A stretch of DNA of 64,000 nt from Cloeon dipterum (lineage: Eukaryota > Arthropoda > Insecta > Ephemeroptera > Baetidae). Position 1 is the stretch's first letter. Each line of letters starts with the position of its first letter. The notes beneath the pieces were generated by a model that was given only the letters and a program-made list of their open reading frames with translations, searched no databases and was not told the origin of the DNA. Shown one piece after another: positions 23,401 to 36,300 of this stretch. The stretch is taken from the NCBI RefSeq assembly GCF_949628265.1, contig NC_088790.1:19968545-20032544 (forward strand), given 5' to 3'. The position numbers were made by a program, and so were the translations under genes.

Positions 23401-26250
23401 CCTTTGAGAAAATATCGCAATGGAAATTTCCCCTTATCATTTAATTTTTCTGTGTTTCAATAAATTCCAAATGGATCTGGAAGAAAATGAAACATTTTTT
23501 ATTTTTTTAGTCGGACCAAAATTGAATCTTGTAGGTCTGTGACCATTTTGGCACAACCCGCATCAAATAAATTTTCAACGTTATGTCAATTCGAAACTTT
23601 GTAAATAGCTGGTTTGAACCGAATTAAATGAATACCTGAGTGAGCTGCAGGAAAGCAAGTTGGATTAGACAGAAACCGGATGTTACGCACGGAAATCCAA
23701 TATCCCATAAAATTGAGCCGATTGCTTTGGGCAAAGACTGGAAAAGAAGTAAGAAATTGTTGTCAAAGTAGCCTGCCATTTGAGACACGAACTCACGTGT
23801 GCCAAGCTGTAAGGGTCTATGAAGAGGCAGACTGCCCTGGAGGCGCCGAGCAGGCAGATGAACACGTTGATGGTCGCCATGAAAGGTCGCGACGAGATCA
23901 GCGACCTTGCGAAAGAAAGAAGAGAAAAGCGGGTGCAATTACACGAAAGAAAAGCAAGAGCAGGAGTGAAATGGCAAAAAGGCGCACTCATTGCAGGGTG
24001 TTATTAAAAATGCACGCGACAATGCAGGAGAATGTAGGCCGCTGCTTTGTGTGTACGAGTATCATTTCACTCTCTTGCTCAGCCGCTCTTTCAAGTGGAG
24101 CTGGAATTTGCATTCCGATGCGACCGGTCGGCATGGCACTCTCAGTTTCGAACCCGGCGTTGAAAGGTTTCTGCACTAGAGAGAGCTCTACTGTTGTTGC
24201 GATGATCGATTGCGAAAAGAGATCGTTGCGTTTCAAGCAGTGTGGCTTAATTTTGCAAGGATTTCGTGCTCCAAAGTGAAATGCTCTCTATTATGTCAAC
24301 AGCAAATCAATAAAAGCCCTAGGGAAAACCTAGATGTTCTGTTTCGACGGTAACACGGAAAATTTTCCCCAAGGGTGCCGCTGCCAAAACGGGCAACCAT
24401 AAGCGGTTGATTGAACTAGACTGCAGACTTCATTTTTGATGAGCAACACACCGTTTCGGCTTCACACACTGGTGTTTAAAATTATTGAGCAGATGGATTT
24501 TACTGAACTCTGCAAATTATAACTTTTACTTGAAATAAAAATGAAATTGTTAAAGAGTGTTTAATTCAACTGACCCGAACTCCTCCAGAAATGTCGGATT
24601 TGCAAGAATTCTGGAAAAGAGTGAAAGATTATTTGAAGAACTGTATGTAAATATTTTTCGCTAACTATACAAGTAATGGATACGTAATAGTTTGTTGCTT
24701 GTTGCAAATGGAGGCGCGAGCTGGTCACGCAATATCTGCAGTATGTATATGGTTATTTATGGTTAAACACAGAGCTGCGCCTTTTTTCTTCAGCAGGAAG
24801 CGTGTATTCATAAAAAGCTATGGGAGTGGAAAAATGCAATTATTTCCGCAATTTCCAATTAGCTTGACCGTTTAGAAATTCTTTGCGGCTGCGATTTTCT
24901 GGAATTTTCCTGCTCTCTTCAGAGCAAAAAAACAAATAAACGGTTCGCCTTACGTACAACGAGGTTTTATTCAACTCATGACTTCATGGCCTCGCCTTCA
25001 AAGGCGTCTCTAGAGAGGCAAAATTATGTCTTTTTATGTTTTCAGTTACATTTAAATGTAGCTGCCTCTGTGTGTAGGTAGCCGTTAATTGACATCATGC
25101 TCCGGATAGAAATTTCTTTTTTCGTAACAGAAAAATAAACGGCTGTACACCGAGGGCGCTACTTATTAATTTAGCGGAAATTTTATTTTTTCCAATGACA
25201 ATAAAGGATTTAATCAGTTCAAAAACAGTCAAGCTAACCGAGGAAATTATTTTTTAATTAAAAAAAGTAATAAAAGGTTGTGTAAAAATAAAAAAAAAAC
25301 TCGACTTATTTGCCCTTGGAAAACAACAATACTTGTTATAGCAAACTGAGCGGTGCAAATTAAAAAAAACGAATTTGGCCCCAAAACACTAACATTATAA
25401 ATACATATTTTGATGACAGTTATAGATAAAAAAAAACATTTTTGTAAAAAATAAAATAGTGCAGAAAGTTGACAAATTATTGTATTTTCAACTGTGAAAA
25501 TGATTTTTTTTGTGCTTGCTCTAGATACAATTATGTCCGAGCAAAAATGAACTTTTTCTAATCCTTCGCGTCAAATTATAGTTTTATTTCATCATATTGA
25601 GTCACGTAAACTGTAAAATTTCATAGGACTTTTGTAATATCCGTTAGTTGTCCTTTTCTAAATATAACTCTTCGGTTCAAAATGTGATTAAAAAAGGCAG
25701 CATATATCAGTGAAAAACGTTTTGATATAAAAAACGGCTTTTTATTTTTCCGCAAACTGATAATAGAGTGTTTTGTTATTTCAACCTCTATTACTTACTA
25801 TTTTAGTGCGCACGTCTTCCTTCTCGAAACGGTTTTAAAAATGTCACCAATTTCTAGACTCAAATATTGAAAAAATGTGTATATTTTTACTTTCGAAAAA
25901 GGGAGAAAAAATAAAACATAATTTCGAGATTGAGTTTTAAAATTTTTTCCAGTTGATTAATAAAATGCATATCAAAAGAAGTCTCACCTGAGGTTGAGGA
26001 TGGAGAAGAAAGCGTAGAATGAGAGGACGAAGAAGCAGAAGCCGAATCCATAGACGTGCAGCAGCAGCATCCAGCCAAGGTGCGCGTGCAGCAGCTGCCA
26101 GGTGGGGTGGCACCCTGAGGGCAGGCAACCCGCCCTCCAGTCGCTGCCGTTGCCCGCTGCATCAGGTGTCAAAGTGCCTGCGAGCAAAGCGAACCTCGCG
26201 TTTTTTACTCGGACCCTTTGACACGCGTTATTCAAACCGTTGAGCTCCAT
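20480..26250 (-). CDS. Seven-pass membrane protein resembling PRRT3/PRRT4
   Basis: Function unknown; vertebrate PRRT3/PRRT4 are poorly characterised multipass proteins. Exons in order: 26250 or 26177-25988, 23905-23797, 23737-23636, 23293-23177, 22889-22739, 22485-22309, 21744-21497, 20794-20480; phases agree and the product is about 493 residues if ATG 26250 is used. Hydrophobic segments: five in the first five exons (for example LHVYGFGFCFFVLSFYAFFS, MATINVFICLLGASRAVCLF, YVIWSIYLCSSFLF), then a polar Ser/Thr-rich cytoplasmic-type loop of about 140 residues, then two near the C-terminus. The LHAHLGW...LHVYGFG and LKFGPEKLRKK blocks are what suggest PRRT3/4. The 5' end is uncertain: an acceptor-like tttgctcgcag ends at 26178, so an unseen upstream exon could replace the first 24 residues. 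No signal peptide is visible. Confidence 0.7.
22960..23130. other. GC-rich island inside an intron of the PRRT-like gene
   Basis: The intron between exons 23293-23177 and 22889-22739 holds about 170 bases clearly richer in CpG than other introns here. No splice-compatible exon was found. It could be an internal regulatory element or promoter; this is inference from composition only. Confidence 0.2.
23906..25987 (-). other. Largest intron of the PRRT-like gene
   Basis: About 2.1 kb between the first two exons. It is AT-rich with a moderately GC-rich patch at 24000-24200. No coding exon or RNA gene seen on either strand. Confidence 0.6.
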
Positions 26251-27395
26251 CGGGGGCGGCTCGGGGGTGTCGAAGGCGCATCACTGGCTCAGGTGCGCCA
26301 TGCTCGTCCGCTCTTCCGGGCCAGGGTGCTCGCTCGTTCGCTGCGAATGGAAAACGTGGTGAGCGGACGGCCGAGTCGCTCTCGCACCCCCCGCGATCGA
26401 TCCACCCCGGCTCTCGCGCGCTGCCCTCTCCAGGCGCCGCCCCCAAACAGCCCTTTCCGCCAAATTGTTGCTCCGGTCGCTTCCGGTTTGCTTCGGCTCC
26501 GATATCTGCTCTCTACGCCCAATTAATTGCTCCCTCGCGACTGCTCCTCTCCACTCCGACGAGCACAATTTGCAGTGTGCTGTCATGTGAGCCGCTCGCT
26601 TATTGGTGATTTCTGCTAATCGAGCCTATAATACACTCTGCTCAACATATCTCTCTTCCGACCATCATTAATTCCGACTAATGAGAGCGTTAATGATCGC
26701 ATTAAAGTCTCATTTCCGTTTATATCCTCAAAGCAAAGTTTAATTAATTTTCTCCTGGAGTTATTAATAGGATAAAATGTAGTGACTTTCACGATTTTCA
26801 CTCAAAATTGTTATTTTAGGATTAAAGTATCAGGCAAATTACTAAATCAGAGTATTGTATGGTTGCATAAAATATTATTGCACAAAATCCAGTAAAAAAA
26901 ATAGAGAAATAGAGCGATAATGACTAAAAAAACTGAAATTTAAGTTTTCATTTCTTGAATGTTGTAAGAGTTTTTTGGTTTATTTAAATCAAGAAAAATT
27001 TTCATTCTCAATGTCTTGTGGTGGAGTGTCGGCAAATTTAAAGTTATATAGAAGAGTTTAAGAAATTCAACAAAACAAAATTCTCTGCTTTGGGCGGATT
27101 GAGTACATGGGACACTGTAAAATAAAAAAATTGGTAAAAATAAAAAATATTGGAGATTTGTTATTGCTTGATTTAATATTCATGTATGCCCTCTCTGCTC
27201 CACTAAACATTATAGTCTAATAAAAGTTAGTTTTTATTTAGATTATTTTTTTATTAAAAACGCAAATACAGTACATAACTGGAACGTTTCAATCTCTGAC
27301 TAGCAAACTGAAATCATGCAAGTAAGCAGAGGCGATTCCAAAACCTCTAAATCGAACGAAAAAAAGCATATACTTTTCATTTTTACTACGAGCGG
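26251..27395. other. Promoter region of the PRRT-like gene and 3' flank of Osiris
   Basis: Bases 26251-26530 are strikingly GC-rich, directly upstream of ATG 26250, and probably hold the promoter or 5' UTR. Beyond about 26600 the DNA is AT-rich and empty of coding signal up to the Osiris stop codon. Confidence 0.4.
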
Positions 27396-30300
27396 TCAGT
27401 GCTGCTGCGTCTTCTGCATCAGCTCGTCGGTGTCCCAGGCAAAGTTTCTCTTGTCCTTGCGCTGAGGCACCACGACCAGGGGCTTGACGTCCTTGACCGT
27501 GCGCTGCTGCTGTCCTGCCGCGTCCAGGTCACGAGGCACGTGGTCGTTGGCCGGATCGAGAATCTCCGGCTGATGGAATGAGGCCGCCGGTTGCTGGAAA
27601 GACGCCATTGGTTGGTAGACGGGTGCAGGGGCGGCCCGAACGCTCTTGAAGCTGACCGGCCCGAACGGGTTGCTGTGGTGCTGCTGCTGCTGAAAGCCGC
27701 CGAAGAACGAGTCCCAGAAGCTTTCCCCGTTCGAGTGGCCGGCCGGGTGCAGGCCATACGGCCCGTAGTGGTGGTGCCCGCTGCCGCCGAAAAGAACCGA
27801 CTTGAGGCCGATCAGCGCGCCCGTCATGATGGCCAGTTTGCTGAAAAAGACGGCCTTGGAGGCCATGAAGAAGAAGCCGGCCAACAGGATAGGCATCAGC
27901 GTCGACAGTTTCAGCTTAAAACCGAGTAGCGCCGGCAGCACCGTCCGCTTTACCAGCAGTTTACCTGGAAATATTCATTACTCGTTCTCGTAATTTATTT
28001 ACAGAATAGCCTTGGAAATTTTAGTCAAGTTCTGAACATTGCAATTGTCTAACTATCTTTACTAGAATCAAGAATTTCTGATTTCCAAAAATGTTGACGC
28101 TCCAAGAATTTAGCACAAAAAAGTCAAACTGTGGTCTACTATTTGAAATTATATGATTTTTTGCTCTGGAGAAATTTAGGTCCTGAAAATCTAAGTGACT
28201 TCCAATATATTATGTCCTCGGAATAGATAAAAAAAACTCAAAACACTTATAATTTATGCAAAGTCTAGCCAAGTCCAGGAAATAAATGTAGCAAAAATGC
28301 GCACGCCTGTGTTGTGTTATCTCAATTTTCATTCCTTCAGAATCATTCGGTCGAAAAAATCGACTGAAATTCCAAAAGTCTTTATATTGACGAGTGGGGT
28401 TGAAATAATGAAAATGGTAAATTAATTCAAAGTTCATTTTCTAAAAAAATCCTATTTCATTTATAGCATTATTTGTGTTTCTGCTTTGAATATAAATCAC
28501 AATTACAGTAAGTTTCAATTAATGATTACAGCTAGAAAAAATGAACAAAATTATTTAAGCAATAAGTACGTTGAACCTTTTGAAAGGGAAATAGCCAACT
28601 ACGCTCTCCATCTCTTATCTGGAACTTTAATTGATGTCTTATCTAGAGAGTTAAATTGCTTTTGCTTTCACTTTGAGAGGGCGTTTGGAATCAGCGGCGC
28701 GTGGAACGGAAGCTTGCTACAGTGATTTCCTTCCCCATACGACTTTCGCCAAATTTAGTGTCCCGAGAAAACATCGTGTAATATGCTGTTTTTTTTAATT
28801 TAAAGCAGTGGCTCAATTTTAAATTTTGAATATCGTGAGTGTTTTTGCTAAAGAATTATGCAAAGAATAAACAACAGTCTTTTCTTTCTTAAATATAAAT
28901 AATGCTTTTGAGTGACTTATTTGTCGAGATCAAACAACTATTATTTTTTATTCTAATTTAGATAAACCTGCATAATTTAAGATTCAATCAAAGATTCAAG
29001 TTTTAAAGGTAAATTTGCATCTTAACAACCCCCCATTAAAAGTTTTTCGTTCCTTACCTGGTCCGAGGGATCGGTCAGTGTCGTCGTAGAGTCTTTCAAG
29101 GACAAACTCGAGCATGCCAGAGTCGTGCACGCCCATGGGCCCGACCCTCATGACGAGGCCTGGGTAGAGCATGTCCAGCTGCCAGCGCATGATGCGTTGT
29201 CCGAGGAAGTGGCGCATCGCGTCGGTCAGCGACGGCGTCTCGGAGCCCGCGTACTGGAACTGCGGCAGGGCGCGCGACCCTGACGCCAGGTCACTCGCCG
29301 CCGGCTCCAGACTGATCGAGTCGGACACGCCGATCGACGAGGCGGTGCCCGACAACAGGTGCGTCACTGCCCGTCGCCGCAGACACTGGCCAAGTCCCTC
29401 CGAGCTCTGCGTATTCAGAGACAAAAACGACAAAGTGACAAATTGGATCATTTTGATTATTTTCTTACAGTCTTGCTTCGAATGCAATAAAGAAATAACA
29501 GTGAAAAATTAATTGCACGTAAGAAAAAAAATAATTTCACAATATTAAAAGCTGTAAATATTTCAGAACTAAGTAAGATTAATTGAACATTATTCGTTTT
29601 ATTTCTTTCCAATATTCTAGATGCAAAAATTAAAATTAATTTAAGAGAGCTGCTTAATTTTCTGCTCATTAAATAAATAAAAAATTTGAATTAACAAACA
29701 TAGAACATAATTTAATGATCTGACAATTTGAACAATTCCCAACAAAACTGAGAAACAATAAAAAAAATCTCATAAATTGGCAACAAAATTATAAAGTAAA
29801 ATCTGGAAAAAGCAATGAAATTTGCTTTTGGTTTTTTAAAAATTATGCATTATGTAAAACATTTTTACACAAATTTTCAGATTCGCTTATTATGCATTAC
29901 TGTTCCAGCGAGAGAGGTAAAAAATGAAGGGAAATCAAATGGTAGAGCAGGTTTAAGAGTAATATGACAATTTTAAATTCAATCAAGTGGATAATAGCTA
30001 TGAATATGATTAAGTGTATTAATTAAGAGAAAATTATTGCATGCTCTTTTAATTAAATGTTAAAATACAAAATCATGTTAATTTTTATTCATATGAATAT
30101 AAAATGCCGTGCTATTCTTTCTAAAATATATTTTGTACCCTAAAAAAATATGTTTTATGTAATGATAACATAATAATTATTAAATACGTGATTTCAATAT
30201 CATTTTAAAAAGTTAGTCATCATATCCTTATACAAATCAATTGTCTGCATGGTTGGTTTATTTTAAATTTGTATTTCACGTAGGGATCAATGTTTATGGG

Positions 30301-30510
30301 ACTTACGGAAAATATATTGTTTGAAGTGGGGTTGCACTGCAAGAAATCCTCGGCAAAAGAACTGAAGGTCGGTGCACCAGAGCTGGTGCCGCTGGGCCGG
30401 TCGACGACGTCCATGAATAGTCCATCTCGCGCCTCCTTCTTGTCCCCTTCGGCGGCGCCAGTACTGACGGTGGCGCCGGTCTTGGCCAATACCACCAACA
30501 TCAGCATCAT
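27396..30510 (-). CDS. Osiris family (DUF1676) protein
   Basis: Osiris proteins are insect-specific secretory-pathway membrane proteins expressed in cuticle-forming tissues and linked to cuticle nanostructure. Three exons: 30510-30307, 29406-29058, 27964-27396; phases agree, 373 residues. Start MMLMLVVLAKTG... is a short signal-peptide-like segment. The family's paired cysteines appear as FLQCNP (exon 1) and GLGQCLRRRAVTHLL (exon 2), with a splice site between. Exon 3 holds the diagnostic long hydrophobic block (LLGFKLKLSTLMPILLAGFFFMASK... to ALIGLKSVLFGG), followed by a His/Gly/Gln/Pro-rich tail. The C-terminal AQxLAY motif of many Osiris members is not evident, so this is a divergent member; I cannot assign a number. 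Most insect Osiris genes sit in one cluster, but here no second copy occurs within the window. Confidence 0.85.
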
Positions 30511-30653
30511 GAACTCCTTCCCGAGCTGCCGAGGGATGAAAAAAATTATTACTGAAAGAGCGAAGATGCGAAAATTTCCAAGAGACCATTTCTGATGTGT
30601 TGTGCGCACGAAAAGTGGACGATATTGGTATATGTTACATATCCTTCGAGCCG

Positions 30654-30660
30654 TTTTATA
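30654..30660 (-). promoter_or_regulatory. Candidate TATA box of the Osiris gene
   Basis: Plus TTTTATA reads TATAAAA on minus, 144 bases upstream of the Osiris ATG. A TATA promoter suits a developmentally pulsed, tissue-specific gene. No perfect initiator was identified about 30 bases downstream. Confidence 0.4.
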
Positions 30661-33358
30661 CCTTTCCCTCTCCGCTCTCGTGTCTGTCGGTGCTGCGAAA
30701 AGTGAAATTAAGGAGGAAAATGAATAATGAGAAGACGAACCGCACCACCCCCACTCGCCGGGTTCTTTCTCTCTCTTTCTTTGTTGTCCGAGGCGCGAAG
30801 ACACGGTACCAACAGGTGGACACGCCGGCGGAGATAGGCTTGGCTAGCCAATGTCAAGATCCTGCGCTTTGTTCTCGCCTCGCTACCTCTTTCGACGCAC
30901 GCTCTGCATAAAATTAACGACCAGCCCCAGATTCGTATGGTGAAAGCACCGGCCGCGTTGAAACAAAATTTATTTTTCGTCCCTGAGGCACATCATCGAT
31001 TTAATTAAAATTTCACCATAAATCGATAATCTGATTAAGAAAAATCAAGATTTACAAATAAAAAAATGTTTCATCGTGATTGAATGTTAAAATATTTAGA
31101 ATTTGTTAAGCGACTAGAAGATGGAGTTTTACAACAATAAAAACCTTGTGAGGGCGGCGGGCGATTATTTTTTCTATGCTAACTGGCTTTATCTTTCTTA
31201 AATTTTGAACTTTCAAATATCTCTGCAATTATATAATTGAAATTTTTGAGTTCAGTTATAAGCTAAACAAATTACGGTACGGGCAGAAAGTATGACAAAT
31301 ACTGAAAGAAAAATAATAGACAAGCGAGTGCGAGCAGTGGCATCGAGACCATAATAATCTGGTTCATCGTACGTGTAGAAAGCTTTGTCCAGGAAAATTG
31401 GAGCATAACTGTCGAAAATTTACTCTCAAGGATAATGACCAAATTTTCGCTAATTTACTCTCATCGATCGTTTCTGTTAAAGCATTTCACTCTCGACGTT
31501 CGGTTAGAAATAAAAATGCGTTTTGTTTTGTATTGTAAAGGATTTTGTTATTCGTATATTACTTTTATTATTTCCTGGTATATTTATCAATTTATGCACA
31601 ATTTGTGATTTCCACTTGTATTCTTGTTTCACTTGAAATTTCCTTTTCTTACAATATACCTTGTATTATACACTATACACTGCATAATGAGTTCTTATTA
31701 TCTTTGTAAATGACCTCACACATAATATACGCATGACAAGCCATCAAAATTAATCAAATATCTCTCTCCACAGTTCCCTCGACATTTTTTTTTCATTTCC
31801 CAACTTGTCTCATTTCCGGACTAAAAAGCGAACTTAACTGAGTGAAGAGATTTGCGCGCACGCTAAATTATACAAACCATAGCATTTTATTAACTATTTA
31901 TGCAATAAATACAAAGAGGTAAAAATCCAAGCATTCCATTTCTCGAAACACCCCAATTTTTAGTGCCGATGTTGTATAGAAATCGTTTGTTGTTTCTTAG
32001 GTGATAAAATTTTATAAGAGACAACAAGAAACTCTTCAAATAAAATACAAATCCGTGTGAAATACTGTTCACCTTTAAATACTTCAACCAGACTTTCGCC
32101 AAGACAAATTCAAAACAAAAATTGAGCAAATCATGAAACTAAAATTATCAATAATACTCAATGGGAAACATTTAATTCAGAATTAAAAAAACGGCAATTT
32201 AAGTGTTGCTATCGTGTGCATATTATGTTTCTAACTCTCTAAGAAGGGGTTTCTGAGACAGAAATCAGGCACCAGTCTCATTTCAAAATTCATTTCGTTA
32301 AAAAATTGAGTACCAATGAATCCGAATTCCGATCGCACAGCGACCCAAAATTCAACCGGTTAAAAATCTCTTTTGGCTGATTCAAAGAAACCACCCCAAC
32401 GTGCCTTATCCCTTCCGACGCGAATTAAATAATTGAGTATGTGGTGCGAACAAAGATGAATTAGTTTTGCAGTGCGCTTTTTGATTTCAATCGGATCGCA
32501 ACATTAACATCAAGTCTAAAAAATCTACGAAATTTCACTGCTTGACTTCATGTTTCCTCGGCGGGCTTCAAAGCGTAACAAAAGACAAGAAGAATTTCCG
32601 CATTTTTCGATCCGATCAATTTTCAGTTCGTGAACACTTGGCATTGCATAAAACTCAATTGCGGGAGGATGCACTAATTGTTAACCAACTTTCAGTCTCC
32701 AAAATTAACATTTATCAATATTACGAGCAATTGCGGATCGCTACGTATATTTTATGTTTGTGTTCTGTCGATCTATGTACAAAATTTACTTTGGATTTAC
32801 ACACCAAAGAGGAGTATGAAGTGGAAAATGAATGGCACCCAAACAAATAGTACGGACAGACAATCATTCACACAAGAGCTAAATCTTTGGCACTTAGAAC
32901 TGTTGAATAGTAGCTCCTACCTGTTTTTCGTAATGTTTTTAACCGAATTTCTCGCCTCTGCCGGGGTGAGTGCGGCACAAAATTGAGATGCAACGGGTTA
33001 ATCAATATTACCGTCTAAAAAGCAGCCTGCAAATTACTCTTGACTGGGAACACAAAAAACGAGAGTTTGCTCACTTGTGGCGAAAGTAAGACAGCTGTTT
33101 TGGTAACTGACTGATGACAACGGTGACCGTATCAAAAAATGCAGCACTAAAATGCAGTTAACGAATCAACAGGAGGTATTGCTTGATTCAAGGCCTAATC
33201 GACTTGACACAATGAGTGGTGTTGATTCCGCAGTTCACTTCCCGACCAAAGACAAATAATTTCGCGGGTGGGAAACTCAAAATCACTTAACGCTGCATTT
33301 GGTTTTTCAAAGGCGTGACCAGGTGCAAATCAAGTAGACAACTTAATGCTTCTACGTG
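30661..33358. other. Gene-free stretch between Osiris and Phactr
   Basis: About 2.7 kb, AT-rich beyond 30960. Open frames such as plus 32542-32850 and 32678-32986 lack splice partners and family resemblance. Probably Osiris upstream regulatory DNA and the Phactr 3' UTR. Confidence 0.5.
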
Positions 33359-36300
33359 TCATGGCCTGTGATACCTGAAATCAGAATTTCATTCGATCAG
33401 TCAACATATATTTGAGGGTTGGAGTTCATGATATTTGGCACTTGAACAATTCCCTAGTTGAAAGTTGAAATAAATGAAATTTCAATAAAATGAATAGATA
33501 ACAAAATGAACAAAAATTATTAATTCTTCTTTGGAGCTGTTGGCATTTTCAATCTAGCTATAAACTTTCGCATTAAAAAATCCATTTCTATACCAGGTAT
33601 TTAAGCAGCGAAAAGATTATAAAAATGATAAATTTTTACAGGAAAATAATCATTAAGACATTTTCCATCTATTATTTTATTTTTCGGAAAGGATGATAAT
33701 AAAATGGCTAATAATATATGCCTGGTCATGAATCTAAATAATTTATTCAACACTTTTTGCTATTTAAATTGATATTTTTATATTAAAAGTTAATTTATTC
33801 TGTTTGATAAGCCATTTGAAAAAAAATCTTCTCTAAAAGACAGACATTCAGATGCGCAGAAGTTTTAGCCCAGAAAACAAAAGCTCACCTTGTCAAGTGC
33901 TTGCTTTGCGCATGCACTTCCATTTCGGAAGACTTAAACTCGTTGAGCTCTTTCCTGATAGCTGCCTTGTCCTTGGGCGTCAGACGGGTCCAAGGTTTGT
34001 CAGCCCGCCTGTCGTAGTCTTGCGCGCAAGTGACTTCAATATAGTCGTTGAACCTTATAATCTACAAAGAGAATTATTAATATATTGAAACAGAGGGCAG
34101 TTTCTATATTTACCTTCTTTTCCTTGAGCTCTTCAACCGTGGGCCGGAAGGACAGTTTTCGTAATAACACTCTTTTCTTCTCCTCTTTTTGCTGTTTTTC
34201 CTCAGCAGGGGATTGTTCTGTGAACATCATGTCGTGTGTTATTCTTGCCACAGATGTTTAATATTTGGATACATGGATTGTAGCTAATATACAAGGAAAT
34301 ATTTCAAGCACTTTTGTAGGGAAAGGTTCAGTTGTTTACATCAAAATACAAATTTTCCGTCTATTATAATCTGAAACCCGATCGACTTAAATGAAGAAAA
34401 CAAGTTAAGCACTAATATAAGAATATATAAATACGTAACAACATAGAAATTCAAACAGGAGGACATTTTAAGAAAACTAACTTTACCATCAGACGTAAGG
34501 TTATATCAGGGAAAAAGGAAAAATTGAATGAATTTTTTGAAGTTTCAGGTATATTTTTAGTAACTAATCCAGGTCTTACAACCACGAGTTTAAAAAAAAC
34601 TTAAAAGTTCTTTCAAGAGATAAAATGATATAGAATTTTTACGTGACACTCACTTTTCAGTATGTTCCTCTCCTCCAGTTCCTCTTGCGTCGGTCGCATG
34701 CTGAGCCGCCTGATGAGCCTGGCACCGACAGCCTCCTTATTCATTTGCCTCTCGAACTCGCTGGTGCAGGGGATTATGTTCCTGTCGATCAGTTCTTGTC
34801 TTGACGGCCGCATGGCAATCTTCAGTGCTAGACTATCCTTCCTCGCAACCCTAACGCCTGTTGACGCGTACATCGTGAGCAAATGCTGTTCTTTAACGGA
34901 GTAAAGTGAGCCACTCACTTAACCTATTGTTGAGAAGGTGGTCGTCCCCGCTGCTGTCCGAGTCCGAGTCGTTCGAGGGGGCGAGCATAAATTGCAACTG
35001 CTGCTGAGTTGTCTGGGTCACAGTCACCTGGGTGGGCCGGGCATTCTCCTTGTCCGACGTTATCGAACGCATCACGCGGATGCCACCACTGAAATTTGGA
35101 ATCCTCAAATTAACTTTGAGAGTCACCTTTTTCACACAATCCGCTTTAACTACCTTATCCTCAGTCTTGGCCTTCTAGTGCAGCGTTTAATTGCAATGTA
35201 CGTATTAACAAAAATAGAGCCAAAACGGGGTTAAAACTCGCGCTAACCTGATAAGATTGCTATTTCTGCTATCCTTAGCGTCTACCACAGCATTTCCTGA
35301 TGAGTTAGCGACAATCACTGCAGACTGCGGCCTGTCTTTCGACTTGAGTGCAGACTTAATAGGTAAAAGATGGAACCTTGGCTCCTTTGCAGGTACTTCC
35401 TCCACTTTTGACGTGTCAAGCATCGGCTGCATTGGGTGGAACATGCTGCGCACACAAAGTTCCATTTACCAAACGACACACAACACCAAGCATTAGGACA
35501 CTCTGAACGAGACGCCTTACCTTGCACTACTAATGAGACCTATCCTAGCTGCCACCATCTCCCTTTCGTTCTCTGTCTCCTCTTCCTCATCCACAGCCGT
35601 CCCACCCTTGTCTGAATCGTCAGAATTAGGTTCAGAGTCTTCTGTGTGAGGAGCAAAGGTCAAATTCGGACTAAACCAGCCTCAAACCAGACCCACCTTC
35701 GTAATATTCTGCGAAGTTAATGGGTTCCATTGTGTAGATGCCGTTGTTGGGCCCGAGGGGTCTCATCGGCTCCTCGGAGATGGTCTCCGGGGTATCACTG
35801 TTTGACGAAAACATGGCGGGCGGCGGGATCAGACCCACCTCCATGATGGGGATCGGCGGCTCAGGTAGCTGGGACAAGGTGAGGTAAGCATGATTGTAGC
35901 TCATCGGCGGTGGGGTTGAAGGAGGCTTCAGGTTTGATACTGACGGCTAAAATGTATTGATAAATAAGGTCAAACAAGCATTCTCAAATTGTTTGGAAAA
36001 TATGCCGAAAATGAAAACTATGCTTATCGATTCAAAAAGGTGATAATTTTTAGTTGAAAAATAAAAATGGTTTATAATGCTGTACTAAATATTTTTCTGA
36101 AATCAGAGAACAACTTTCAAGAATTTCAATATAGGAACTAGGACTTTAAAAATTTTAATAAAATTATGTAGAGTTGAAAGAACCTCTTAAAATTTACCAG
36201 TTAAATAATCGGCTGAAAATTACAGAGGTGTCAAACAAAAACAGGGAAAAAGGTATGTAATCATTTCAATTAAAATCTTTGAAAGCCTACAAGTTACTTA

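Noticed and set aside
31255-31420. Minus-strand 54-codon frame with an acceptor-like start (tttcgacag)
   Set aside because: It reads FDSYAPIFLDKAFYTY..., which looks protein-like, but no donor in phase joins it to the Osiris exons and no family was recognised.
32542-32986. Two overlapping plus-strand frames of 102 codons
   Set aside because: No homology, no consistent splice sites, and AT-rich codon use unlike neighbouring exons.
34851-34918. Phactr exon extended upstream to ATG 34918 as an internal start
   Set aside because: Only the acceptor at 34851 joins the previous exon in frame and restores the conserved RKDSLA... before the first RPEL.
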